A DNA stretch of 64,000 nucleotides, taken from the NCBI RefSeq assembly GCF_002742635.1, contig NZ_PEGF01000002.1, positions 1,488,001 to 1,552,000 of the forward strand, written 5' to 3'. The stretch comes from Caulobacter sp. X. GTDB lineage: Bacteria; Pseudomonadota; Alphaproteobacteria; Caulobacterales; Caulobacteraceae. The notes beneath the pieces are model-generated. The model was not told where the DNA came from. It made no database searches and saw only the letters and a list, made by a program, of their open reading frames with translations. The stretch's first letter is position 1. Every line of letters begins with the position of its first letter. Shown piece by piece: positions 54,502-64,000 of the stretch. Position numbers and translations under genes: made by a program.

Positions 54502-54854
54502 TGCGTCAACCGCCGTCCATCGACGCCTGGGGCGGCGGCGGCTTTCGGGTCGCCGGCGTCTGGCGGCCTGGCTCGCTGCTGATCCTCGACGACCAGCCGC
54601 GCGACTGGGCCGCGACCGCCCTGGCGGACCTGACCCCGGAGTCGTTCGCCGAGGTTTTCGCCGCTGGCGGGTCGGTCGAGTTCGTGTTGCTGGGCGTCGG
54701 CTTGGCGAACGCCCTGCCGCCGCGCCCTGTGCGCGACGCCCTGAAGGCCGCGGGGATCGGCCTGGAATTCATGAGCACCGAGGCCGCGGCCCGCACCTAC
54801 AACGTGCTGGTCAGCGAGGGCCGGCGGCTTGCCGCGGCGCTGATCGCGGTCTGA
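54501..54854 (+). CDS. Mth938-like (NDUFAF3-type) domain protein
   Basis: A 117-residue protein of the Mth938/DUF498 family. IDAWGGGGFRVAGVWRPGSLLILDDQ, then VEFVLLGVGLANALPPRPVRDALKAAGIGLEFMSTEAAARTYNVLVSEGRRLAAALIAV is the typical fold, with the GxG loop and a final helix. The human homologue NDUFAF3 assists complex I assembly. It is translationally coupled to secF, a gene order reported for alphaproteobacterial relatives of NDUFAF3, and suggests a link between membrane insertion and respiratory assembly. Confidence 0.85.
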   Translation: MRQPPSIDAWGGGGFRVAGVWRPGSLLILDDQPRDWAATALADLTPESFAEVFAAGGSVEFVLLGVGLANALPPRPVRDALKAAGIGLEFMSTEAAARTYNVLVSEGRRLAAALIAV

Positions 54855-55119
54855 ACCCTCTCTAAATAGCAAATCTCCCAGCCTTCCTCGCCCTTGTGGC
54901 GAGGACCCAGGGTTCGGCTTGGCTCCGCGTCAGTCAGAGTTATTCGCCAGCGTGGTCGCGCCGCCGTCCAGCGCAGCGCCGGCCGAACGCTGGCCCTAGG
55001 CACAAGGCCTAGGGAGGCGGGGAAAGAGTCCCTGAGAACCGCGTTCGCCCAAAACTTTGCCCGACTCCGAAAACATCCCTATGGTCCCTCCAAGCAAAAG
55101 GGATCCTAGGGGGAAACCG
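54855..55119. other. Intergenic region with hairpin before the DUF989 gene
   Basis: No convincing gene is seen in these 265 bases. CCCTAGGC (54994-55001) pairs perfectly with GCCTAGGG (55007-55014), and a related CCTAGG recurs just before the ATG at 55120. The downstream part presumably holds the promoter and leader of that gene. Confidence 0.4.
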
Positions 55120-55734
55120 ATGTCTGGACTGCTTTCCAACTTCCGCAACACCATCATCGTCAGCTTCGTGCTGGCGCTGGTGATCGTCATTGGCTACGGC
55201 CACAGCCCGCAGGGCCATGGCCTCGTCTACTTCCAGGCCATCTTCCGCTGGCTGCACGTGCTGTTCGGCATCCTGTGGATCGGGCTGCTGTACTATTTCA
55301 ACTTCGTGCAGATCCGCGTGATGCCGCAGATCCCGGCCGAGCTGAAGCCGGCGGTCAGCAAGTACATCGCGCCCGAGGCGCTGTTCTGGTTCCGCTGGGC
55401 GGCTCTGGCGACCTGGGTCATGGGCGTCATCCTGGCCTATAGCCGCGGCTATCTGCTGGAAGCTTTCAGCCTGGGCCTGGCCGGCGGCTACACCCCCGGC
55501 GCCGACATGGGCTTCACCTTCATCGGCACCGGCATGTGGCTGGCCACGGTGATGTTCTTCAACGTCTGGGTCTTCATCTGGCCAAACCAGAAGATCGCCC
55601 TGGGCATGGTCGAGGCCGACGCGGACGCCAAGGCCAAGGCGGCCAAGACGGCCATGCTGTTCTCGCGCACCAACACCCTGCTCAGCATCCCGATGCTGGC
55701 GACCATGGCGATGAACCAGACGCTGTTCGGCTGA
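55120..55734 (+). CDS. DUF989/PuuD-like membrane protein
   Basis: A 204-residue integral membrane protein with about five helices. The conserved stretch FRWLHVLFGILWIGLLYYFNFVQ contains a histidine in the WLHVLFGxLWIG pattern, found in the N-terminal membrane domain of PuuD urate hydroxylases and related cytochrome-like families. Full-length PuuD has an additional cytochrome c domain that is missing here, so urate oxidation is doubtful. The conserved His and Trp suggest heme or quinone contact (inference). It starts at ATG 55120 behind GGGGGAAA and is followed by a strong terminator. Confidence 0.75.
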   Translation: MSGLLSNFRNTIIVSFVLALVIVIGYGHSPQGHGLVYFQAIFRWLHVLFGILWIGLLYYFNFVQIRVMPQIPAELKPAVSKYIAPEALFWFRWAALATWVMGVILAYSRGYLLEAFSLGLAGGYTPGADMGFTFIGTGMWLATVMFFNVWVFIWPNQKIALGMVEADADAKAKAAKTAMLFSRTNTLLSIPMLATMAMNQTLFG

Positions 55735-55760
55735 CGCCGACGGCGACACGCTGTAAGGGG

Positions 55761-55793
55761 AGGGCCCGTTCTTTTGACGGGCCCTTTTCTTTT
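55761..55793 (+). terminator. Rho-independent terminator after the DUF989 gene
   Basis: AGGGCCCGT (55761-55769) pairs with ACGGGCCCT (55777-55785), followed by TTTCTTTT. It ends the transcript of the upstream gene just seven bases before the next start codon. Confidence 0.88.
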
Positions 55794-55799
55794 GAGCTC

Positions 55800-56513
55800 A
55801 TGGCCGACACCGAAACCCTCGACGATCTCGTCCGCCGCGTCGATCCGGACCGCTGGCTGACGACCCGCTTCATCGCCGACCCAGCGGCGCGCGCCGACGT
55901 CATCGCGCTGTACGGTCTGAACTACGAGCTGGCCCGAGTGGCCGGCGGGGTTTCCAACGCCTTGATGGGCGAGATCCGCATCACCTGGTGGCGCGAGGCG
56001 ATGGAAGAGATCGCGGCCGGGAAGGCGCCGCGCAAGCATCCCAATGTCGAGGCGCTGGCCGCGTCGGGCTTCGATCCCAACGCCCTGGCGGCCCTGTCCG
56101 ACGCGCGCTTCACCGATCTGGACGAGAGACCTCTGAAGGACGAGGCGGCGGTGCTGGCCTATGTCGACGGCACGGCCGGGGCGCTGGCGGTCCTGGCCGC
56201 TCGACGTCTGGATCCGACGGCCGACCCGCACGCGGTCAAGGGCGCGGCGCGGGCCTGGGGACTGGCGGGCTTGTGGCGGCTGAAGCTGGCGGGACGCTCG
56301 CGCCTGCCGGAAAGCTGGACGCAAGCCGAGGTGAAGTCGCGGGTCGAGGTTCAGCTGAAGGCCGCGCGCGGCGAGGTGAGGGGGCTGCCCGTCGCGGCGT
56401 TCCCGGCCGTGGCGCCGGCGGCCTTGGCGCGGGCCTATGTTTCCGGCCGCGAGATGGGCGAGCTGGAGAAGAAGGCGCGCCTAACCTTCGCGGTGGCGAC
56501 GGGGCGGCTGTAG
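55800..56513 (+). CDS. Squalene/phytoene synthase-like (NDUFAF6-type) protein
   Basis: A 237-residue all-helical protein of the squalene/phytoene synthase superfamily. ALYGLNYELARVAGGVSNALMGEIRITWWREAMEEI is the conserved front helix pair, and GAARAWGLAGLWRL the later one. The two Asp-rich motifs of true synthases are not recognisable, which points to the non-catalytic group that includes NDUFAF6, a complex I assembly factor, and not to a carotenoid enzyme. It lies close to the Mth938-type gene and yajC-secD-secF, supporting a role in complex I assembly; this is inference from context. Confidence 0.72.
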   Translation: MADTETLDDLVRRVDPDRWLTTRFIADPAARADVIALYGLNYELARVAGGVSNALMGEIRITWWREAMEEIAAGKAPRKHPNVEALAASGFDPNALAALSDARFTDLDERPLKDEAAVLAYVDGTAGALAVLAARRLDPTADPHAVKGAARAWGLAGLWRLKLAGRSRLPESWTQAEVKSRVEVQLKAARGEVRGLPVAAFPAVAPAALARAYVSGREMGELEKKARLTFAVATGRL

Positions 56514-56605
56514 AGCGCCACCTCCCCCGCGATGCGGGTGAGGAGGAAGCGCCATCCTCCCCCGTAAAACGGGGGAGGGGGACCGCGAAGCGGTGGAGGG
56601 GCGCT
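56514..56605. repeat. Palindromic intergenic repeat between convergent genes
   Basis: A 92-bp cloverleaf. Outer arms AGCGCCACCTCCCCCGC and GCGGTGGAGGGGCGCT are nearly complementary; inside are CCTCCCCCGT-AAA-ACGGGGGAGG (perfect) and ACCGC-GAA-GCGGT. It shares the CCTCCCCC/GGGGGAGG arms of the repeat at 3301-3420. It begins directly at the stop of the squalene-synthase-like gene and ends 9 bases before the stop of the convergent S9 peptidase gene, the common position for Caulobacter intergenic repeats. Confidence 0.8.
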
Positions 56606-56614
56606 GGCCAGTGA

Positions 56615-58711
56615 TCACTTCCCCGGCCGCGTATTCCCCGTCCACTGATCCAGCCAGTCCAGCACCTCCTTGTGCCACTGCACCGAGTTCTGGGCCTTCA
56701 GCACCCAGTGATTCTCGTTCGGGAAGTACAGAAGCTTGCTGGGCACGCCCTTGCGCTGCAGGGCGGTGAAGGTCGCCAGGCCCTGCTCGACCGGGATGCG
56801 GTAGTCCAGCTGGCCTTGGACGACGAGCTGCGGCTTGACCCACTTGTCGACGTGCAGAGCCGGGTTGAAGGTCTCGTAGGTCGTGTTCGGCTGCCAGGGC
56901 GTACCGCCGTTCTCCCACTCGGTGAACCACAGCTCTTCGGTGGCGAAGCCCATGGCGCGAGTGTCGAACACCCCGTCGTGGTCGACCAGGCACTTCCACG
57001 GCGCGTTCCAGTTGCCGGCGATCCAGTTGATCATGTAGCCGCCGTACGAGGCGCCCAGGGCGCAGGCGCGGTCGGCGTCCAGGAACGAATACTTCTGGGT
57101 CGCGAAGGCCCAGCCCTTCTGCAGGTCTTCCAGCGGACGATCGCCCCAATGCTGGCTGATCGCGTCGGTGAAGGCCTGGCCGTAGCCGGTCGAGCCGTGG
57201 AAATCGACCATCACCACGGCGTAGCCGGCGTTGGCGTAGACCTGCGGGTTCCAGCGGTAGGACCAGCTGTTGCTGAACGAGCCTTGCGGGCCGCCGTGGA
57301 TCAGGAAGGCGACCGGATACTTCTTGGCCGGATCGAAGTTGGCGGGCTTCAGGACGAAGCCGTGCACGGTCTCGTCGTTCCAGCCCTTGAAGTTGAACTG
57401 CTCGGGCTCGCCCCAGGCCACCTCCTTGAGCGCCTCGGCCGAGACGCTGGCGACCTTCGTCGCCGGGCCTTTGGCCGGCAGCACGAACAGTTCCGACGGG
57501 CTCTTCAGCGAGTCGGAGGCGTAGACGATGCCGTTCGGCCCGACGTCGAAGGCGCTGACGTGGCCTTCGCCGGTCAGGGCTGTGACCTTGCTGGTCTTCA
57601 CGTCGATGGCGAACAGCTTGCCTTGGCCGACGTCGAGCGCCGTGGCGTAGATCGTCTTGCCGTCGCGGCTCCAGGCGATCGCGTCGGCCGAGCGGTCCCA
57701 AGCGGGCGCCAGCTCGCGCACCTTCTGGGTCGTTTCGTCATAGATCATGATCGCGAAGCGGTCGGCCTCGAATCCTGGGCGTTTCATGGCCCGATAGGCG
57801 ATCAGCTTGCCGTCCGGCGAAGCGATCCCGGTGGTGTCCCAGGCCTTGTTGTCGGCGGTGTAGTTGACCGGCTTGGCCGAGCCGTCCAGCGGGACGCCCC
57901 ACATGTCATAGTTGGTCGTCCAGGCCTCGTCCTTGCCGGCGACCTTGGCCGAGAAGACCACGGTCTTGCTGTCGAAGCTGATCGTGAAGTCCTCGTCGCC
58001 GCCATAGGGCTTGGTCGGCGTGTCGCCGTCGAAGCCCTTCATCAGGTCGATCGGCTGCCCCGTCGCCGCGCCGCTGGCGTCCAGGGCATAGGCGAACAGG
58101 TGGTTGCGCGTGCCGTCGGCCCAGGTGTCCCAGTGACGGACGAACAGGCGGTCATAGACCACGCCCGTGGCCTTGGTCGCCGTCTTGGCGACGAGGCGCG
58201 CCTCGGTGCAGGCGAGGTCGGCGCAGTCGGGGAACACGGCCATCGCGACGACGATCGTCTTGCCGTCCGGCGCGACCTTGAAAGCCTGGACGTCGAAAGG
58301 CGTGCTCGTGATCTGGGTCGCGGTCTCGCCGGCCGCGTCCGTCCGGAACACCTGGTCGGTCCCGCCCGCGCGGCCGGAGACGAAGTAGATCGACTTGCCG
58401 TCGGCGCTCCAGCGGCCGCTGCTGGCGCCACCATCCGAGATCTTCAGTCGGCGCGGCGCCGTCTTGGTCTTCAGATCGGCGATCCACAGCGACATCGCGG
58501 CCTTGTTGGCCGGATAGTCCATGGTCCGCACCGAATAGAGCACGTAGCGGCCGTCCGGCGACACGCGGGGATCGCTGAGGCGATCCAGGCTGGCCATGTC
58601 CTTGGCCGTGAAGACGTGGGGCTTCGGGGGCGGCGTCTGCGCATGGGCCGTTCCGACCAGGGCGAGGGAGAGGACGGCGGCCGAGGCCGCGAAGCGCAAG
58701 CTCTTGATCAT
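56615..58711 (-). CDS. Secreted S9-family prolyl oligopeptidase-like peptidase
   Basis: A 698-residue protein with a signal peptide (about 1-24, ending TAHAQ), an N-terminal seven-bladed beta-propeller with TolB/WD-like repeats (RVSPDGRYVLYSVR, WSADGKSIYFVSG, WSRDGKTIYATA) and a C-terminal alpha/beta-hydrolase domain. The nucleophile is S555 in GASYGGYM; the aspartate is in QGQLDYRIPVEQG and the histidine in FPNENHWVLK. It resembles the dipeptidyl/acylaminoacyl peptidase group that cuts short peptides in the periplasm. The ATG at 58711 gives the signal peptide. Confidence 0.9.
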   Translation of the reverse strand: MIKSLRFAASAAVLSLALVGTAHAQTPPPKPHVFTAKDMASLDRLSDPRVSPDGRYVLYSVRTMDYPANKAAMSLWIADLKTKTAPRRLKISDGGASSGRWSADGKSIYFVSGRAGGTDQVFRTDAAGETATQITSTPFDVQAFKVAPDGKTIVVAMAVFPDCADLACTEARLVAKTATKATGVVYDRLFVRHWDTWADGTRNHLFAYALDASGAATGQPIDLMKGFDGDTPTKPYGGDEDFTISFDSKTVVFSAKVAGKDEAWTTNYDMWGVPLDGSAKPVNYTADNKAWDTTGIASPDGKLIAYRAMKRPGFEADRFAIMIYDETTQKVRELAPAWDRSADAIAWSRDGKTIYATALDVGQGKLFAIDVKTSKVTALTGEGHVSAFDVGPNGIVYASDSLKSPSELFVLPAKGPATKVASVSAEALKEVAWGEPEQFNFKGWNDETVHGFVLKPANFDPAKKYPVAFLIHGGPQGSFSNSWSYRWNPQVYANAGYAVVMVDFHGSTGYGQAFTDAISQHWGDRPLEDLQKGWAFATQKYSFLDADRACALGASYGGYMINWIAGNWNAPWKCLVDHDGVFDTRAMGFATEELWFTEWENGGTPWQPNTTYETFNPALHVDKWVKPQLVVQGQLDYRIPVEQGLATFTALQRKGVPSKLLYFPNENHWVLKAQNSVQWHKEVLDWLDQWTGNTRPGK

Positions 58712-58997
58712 GAAACCGAAAACCCTGGAAACGGTTATGCCTTTGGCGGCGGAGCCTAGTCCTGCATTTCGCGTCCCGCTAGGCCGTACCGGCCAGAGAT
58801 CGCCGCCCACAGATCGTCGAGCGACGTTCTGTTTCGCTGCGTGCGCCTTCGTAATAAAAGTGAAATAAAGTCATAGGTTTAGGGCGTAACAATCCGAAAC
58901 AGGACTTGCTTTGCCGCGACGCAGCATCACTCCTACATGCTAATCCGGGGCGAAAACGGCGAACCTTGGTTCGTCCGTCTAGCAATAAGGGTCTCTA

Positions 58998-59894
58998 GTG
59001 TCGGCTTCGGGTTATTTTCAGCACACGGTCGCGGGACCGGTGATCTTCGCGGGGATCGGCCTGCACACGGGCGCGCACGTGCGCGTCGTGGTGCGTCCGG
59101 CGGCTCCCGACGCGGGGATCGTCTTTGTGCGGACCGATGTGCATGACCGCGACAACCGCGTCCCCGCCACCGCCGACGCGGTGTGCCAGACGCAACTGGG
59201 CACGGTGATCGGCAACGCCGACGACGTCCGCGTCTCGACCATCGAGCACCTGATGGCGGCCCTGGCGGCCCTGTCGATCGACAACTGCGTCGTCGAGCTG
59301 GACGGCCCGGAAGTGCCGATCATGGACGGCTCGTCCGAGCCCTTCGTCCAGATCCTGGACCGCGCCGGCCGCCGCAAGCAGGAAGCCGTCCGCCAGTACA
59401 TCGAGATTCTCGCGCCGATTCTGGTCGAGGAGGGCGACAAGCGCGCCGCGCTGCTGCCCGCCGACCGATTCGAGGTCGCGTTCGAGATCGCCTTCGGCAG
59501 CAAGGCCATTGGCCGCCAGGCCGTTGACCTAGCGATCGACGAAGAATCGTTCCGCTCGGAACTGTCGAACTGCCGCACCTTCGGCTTCGTGCGCGACGTC
59601 GAAGCCCTGCGCGCGATCGGTCTGGCCCGCGGCGGCTCGATGGAAAACGCCGTCGTGATTGACGGCGACCGCGTGCTCAATCCCGAAGGCCTCCGCCGCA
59701 AGGATGAGTTCGTTCGCCACAAGGCGCTGGACGCCATCGGCGACCTTTATGTGCTGGGCAAGCCGATCCTCGGCCGTTTCGAAGGCGTTCTGGCCGGTCA
59801 TGGCCTCAATAACGCCGTGGTTCGGGCGTTGCTGTCCCAGCCGCGCGCCTGGCGCCTGCGCGCCCTCGCGTCGGAACTGGCTCAGGCGGTTTAA
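58998..59894 (+). CDS. lpxC: UDP-3-O-acyl-N-acetylglucosamine deacetylase LpxC
   Basis: A 298-residue zinc deacetylase for the committed step of lipid A synthesis. The zinc ligands are present: H84 in TIEHLMAAL, and H241 and D245 in HKALDAIGD; H268 in AGHGLNN acts in catalysis. GIGLHTG opens the first domain. It starts at a GTG (58998). It belongs to the envelope-and-division neighbourhood, followed by bamD. The 286 bases between it and the S9 gene hold both promoters. Confidence 0.95.
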   Translation: MSASGYFQHTVAGPVIFAGIGLHTGAHVRVVVRPAAPDAGIVFVRTDVHDRDNRVPATADAVCQTQLGTVIGNADDVRVSTIEHLMAALAALSIDNCVVELDGPEVPIMDGSSEPFVQILDRAGRRKQEAVRQYIEILAPILVEEGDKRAALLPADRFEVAFEIAFGSKAIGRQAVDLAIDEESFRSELSNCRTFGFVRDVEALRAIGLARGGSMENAVVIDGDRVLNPEGLRRKDEFVRHKALDAIGDLYVLGKPILGRFEGVLAGHGLNNAVVRALLSQPRAWRLRALASELAQAV

Positions 59895-60005
59895 GAGCGT
59901 CTCGGGAAGTCGGGGCTCGGCCTTCGCATTTGCGCCTTCCGTGGCGTGGTGTAGAAGCCTTGCACGGCGCAGGGGCGCACGTTTGCTTCGAGGGTGAGAG
60001 ACTCC

Positions 60006-60926
60006 GTGCTTCGTAATTTCTCGGGACGTTCGGCCGTCACTATCGCCGCTGTTCTCGTCGCCGTGTCGGTGGCGGGCTGCGCCGGCAAGTCCAAGAAGCC
60101 GACCCTCGCCTACGAAGAGCGCCCCGTCGAACTGCTGTACGCCACCGGCGCGAACCGCCTGGACCGCGGCAATTGGAACGAGGCCGTCGACTATTTCCGC
60201 GAAGTCGAGCGCCAGCACCCCTATTCGGAATGGTCGCGCCGTTCGATTCTGATGACCGGCTACGCCCACTACATGGGCAACAACTACAATGACGCCATCG
60301 GCGACGCCGACCGGTTCATCTCGCTGTATCCGGGCAATCCGTCGGCCAGCTACGCCTACTATCTGAAGTCCATCTGCTACTTCGAGCAGATCGTCGACGT
60401 GAACCGCGACCAGGCCGCCACGGAACAGGCGCTCGCCGCGCTGCGCGACGTCGTTCAGCGCTATCCGAACAGCGAGTACGCGACCGACGCGCGCCTGAAG
60501 ATCGACATGGTCAACGACCAGCTGGCCGGCAAGGAAATGGCGATCGGTCGCTATTACCTGAAGAACGGCCAGACCCTGGCCGCCATTGGCCGCTTCAAGA
60601 CCGTGATCGAGCGCCACCAGACCACCTCGCACACGCCCGAGGCGCTGTATCGCCTGGTCGAAGCCTATCTGACCCTGGGCCTGATGGACGAAGCCAAGCG
60701 CAACGGCGCGGTTCTCGGCTACAACTTCCCGGGCGACCGCTGGTACGCCGACGCCTACAAGCTGCTGAACGACAATGGCCTGAAGCCCGCTGTCGAGCCG
60801 CTGAAGGCCGGCGCCAAGCGCAACGCGCTCGAGCGCCTGCTGTCCAAGGACAAGGACGCGACCCTGGCCCCGCCAGGCGCGAAGAAGTCCAAGAAGGGCG
60901 GCCTGATGGGCGTGCTCGGCATGTGA
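60006..60926 (+). CDS. bamD: Outer membrane assembly lipoprotein BamD
   Basis: A 306-residue lipoprotein. The signal ends in the lipobox SVAGC (C25), followed by about five TPR-like repeats, the first including ELLYATGANRLDRGNWNEAVDYFREVERQHPYSEW. This is the BamD scaffold of the BAM complex that inserts beta-barrel proteins. GTG at 60006 is preferred over GTG 59994 because a GAGGGTGAG site lies ahead of it. A terminator follows. Confidence 0.92.
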   Translation: MLRNFSGRSAVTIAAVLVAVSVAGCAGKSKKPTLAYEERPVELLYATGANRLDRGNWNEAVDYFREVERQHPYSEWSRRSILMTGYAHYMGNNYNDAIGDADRFISLYPGNPSASYAYYLKSICYFEQIVDVNRDQAATEQALAALRDVVQRYPNSEYATDARLKIDMVNDQLAGKEMAIGRYYLKNGQTLAAIGRFKTVIERHQTTSHTPEALYRLVEAYLTLGLMDEAKRNGAVLGYNFPGDRWYADAYKLLNDNGLKPAVEPLKAGAKRNALERLLSKDKDATLAPPGAKKSKKGGLMGVLGM

Positions 60927-60931
60927 TCGCG

Positions 60932-60960
60932 ACGGGATCGGAGCCCGATCCCGTTTCGTT
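60932..60960 (+). terminator. Terminator after bamD
   Basis: ACGGGATCGG (60932-60941) pairs perfectly with CCGATCCCGT (60945-60954), followed by TTCGTT. It separates bamD from recN. Confidence 0.75.
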
Positions 60961-61008
60961 CCGCCTTGGCGCTTTGAAAAACTCTGATTCCCGGCGATCC
61001 TGCGCGTC

Positions 61009-64000
<2,992 letters not shown>

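Overview
The window is high-GC chromosomal DNA from an alphaproteobacterium, almost certainly Caulobacter or a very close relative. The evidence is a DipM-type protein with four LysM domains and a LytM domain in the surE-pcm-dipM position, a lone opgH, the lpxC / bamD / recN / ligA order, a large plug-type TonB receptor, UrcA-like and DUF3429 proteins, and cloverleaf palindromic repeats of the Caulobacter intergenic-repeat kind. I found no rRNA, tRNA, prophage, transposase or CRISPR array.

Left part (1-36 kb) is mixed-strand and partly accessory. It opens with the end of a peptidoglycan-binding protein and a DUF3429 membrane protein. A DNA-repair block follows: pdeM and an Lhr-type helicase on the minus strand, a SIMPL-domain protein, then a DinG/Rad3-type Fe-S helicase on the plus strand. 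A 120-bp palindromic repeat sits in frame inside the helicase gene, and two near-identical GTTC-N7-GTTT sites precede the two helicases. From about 8.8 to 11.2 kb there is a small palindrome-rich, relatively AT-rich patch: a sulfotransferase gene broken by an in-frame stop, a two-hairpin repeat, a candidate small RNA with a terminator, and an orphan gene preceded by three perfect palindromes. Next come a racemase / D-cysteine desulfhydrase pair, small secreted proteins, a zinc peptidase, a TPP riboswitch with thiC, an Acg-like oxidoreductase, an S41 protease, a TonB-dependent receptor, a GIY-YIG / DUF2239 pair, ThuA, VOC and SDR genes, a MATE exporter, opgH, a CusF-like lipoprotein and several oxidoreductases.

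Right part (36-64 kb) is mostly plus-strand housekeeping in tight operons: SPOR protein-nagZ-scpA-scpB (4-bp overlaps), tatABC, serS-surE-pcm followed by dipM, yajC-secD-secF-Mth938 protein, a DUF989 membrane protein, a squalene/phytoene synthase-like protein, then lpxC, bamD, recN and a truncated ligA. Tat and Sec export, chromosome condensation, cell-wall recycling and division, and outer-membrane assembly therefore lie within about 25 kb. The Mth938 and squalene-synthase-like genes resemble the mitochondrial complex I assembly factors NDUFAF3 and NDUFAF6.

The best leads for something undescribed are the coding palindromic insertion in the helicase, the paired SOS-like boxes, the 9.7-10.2 kb palindrome cluster with its candidate RNA and orphan gene, and a hairpin that would hide the ribosome-binding site of a VOC gene. 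All statements rest on reading the sequence; no database search was run.
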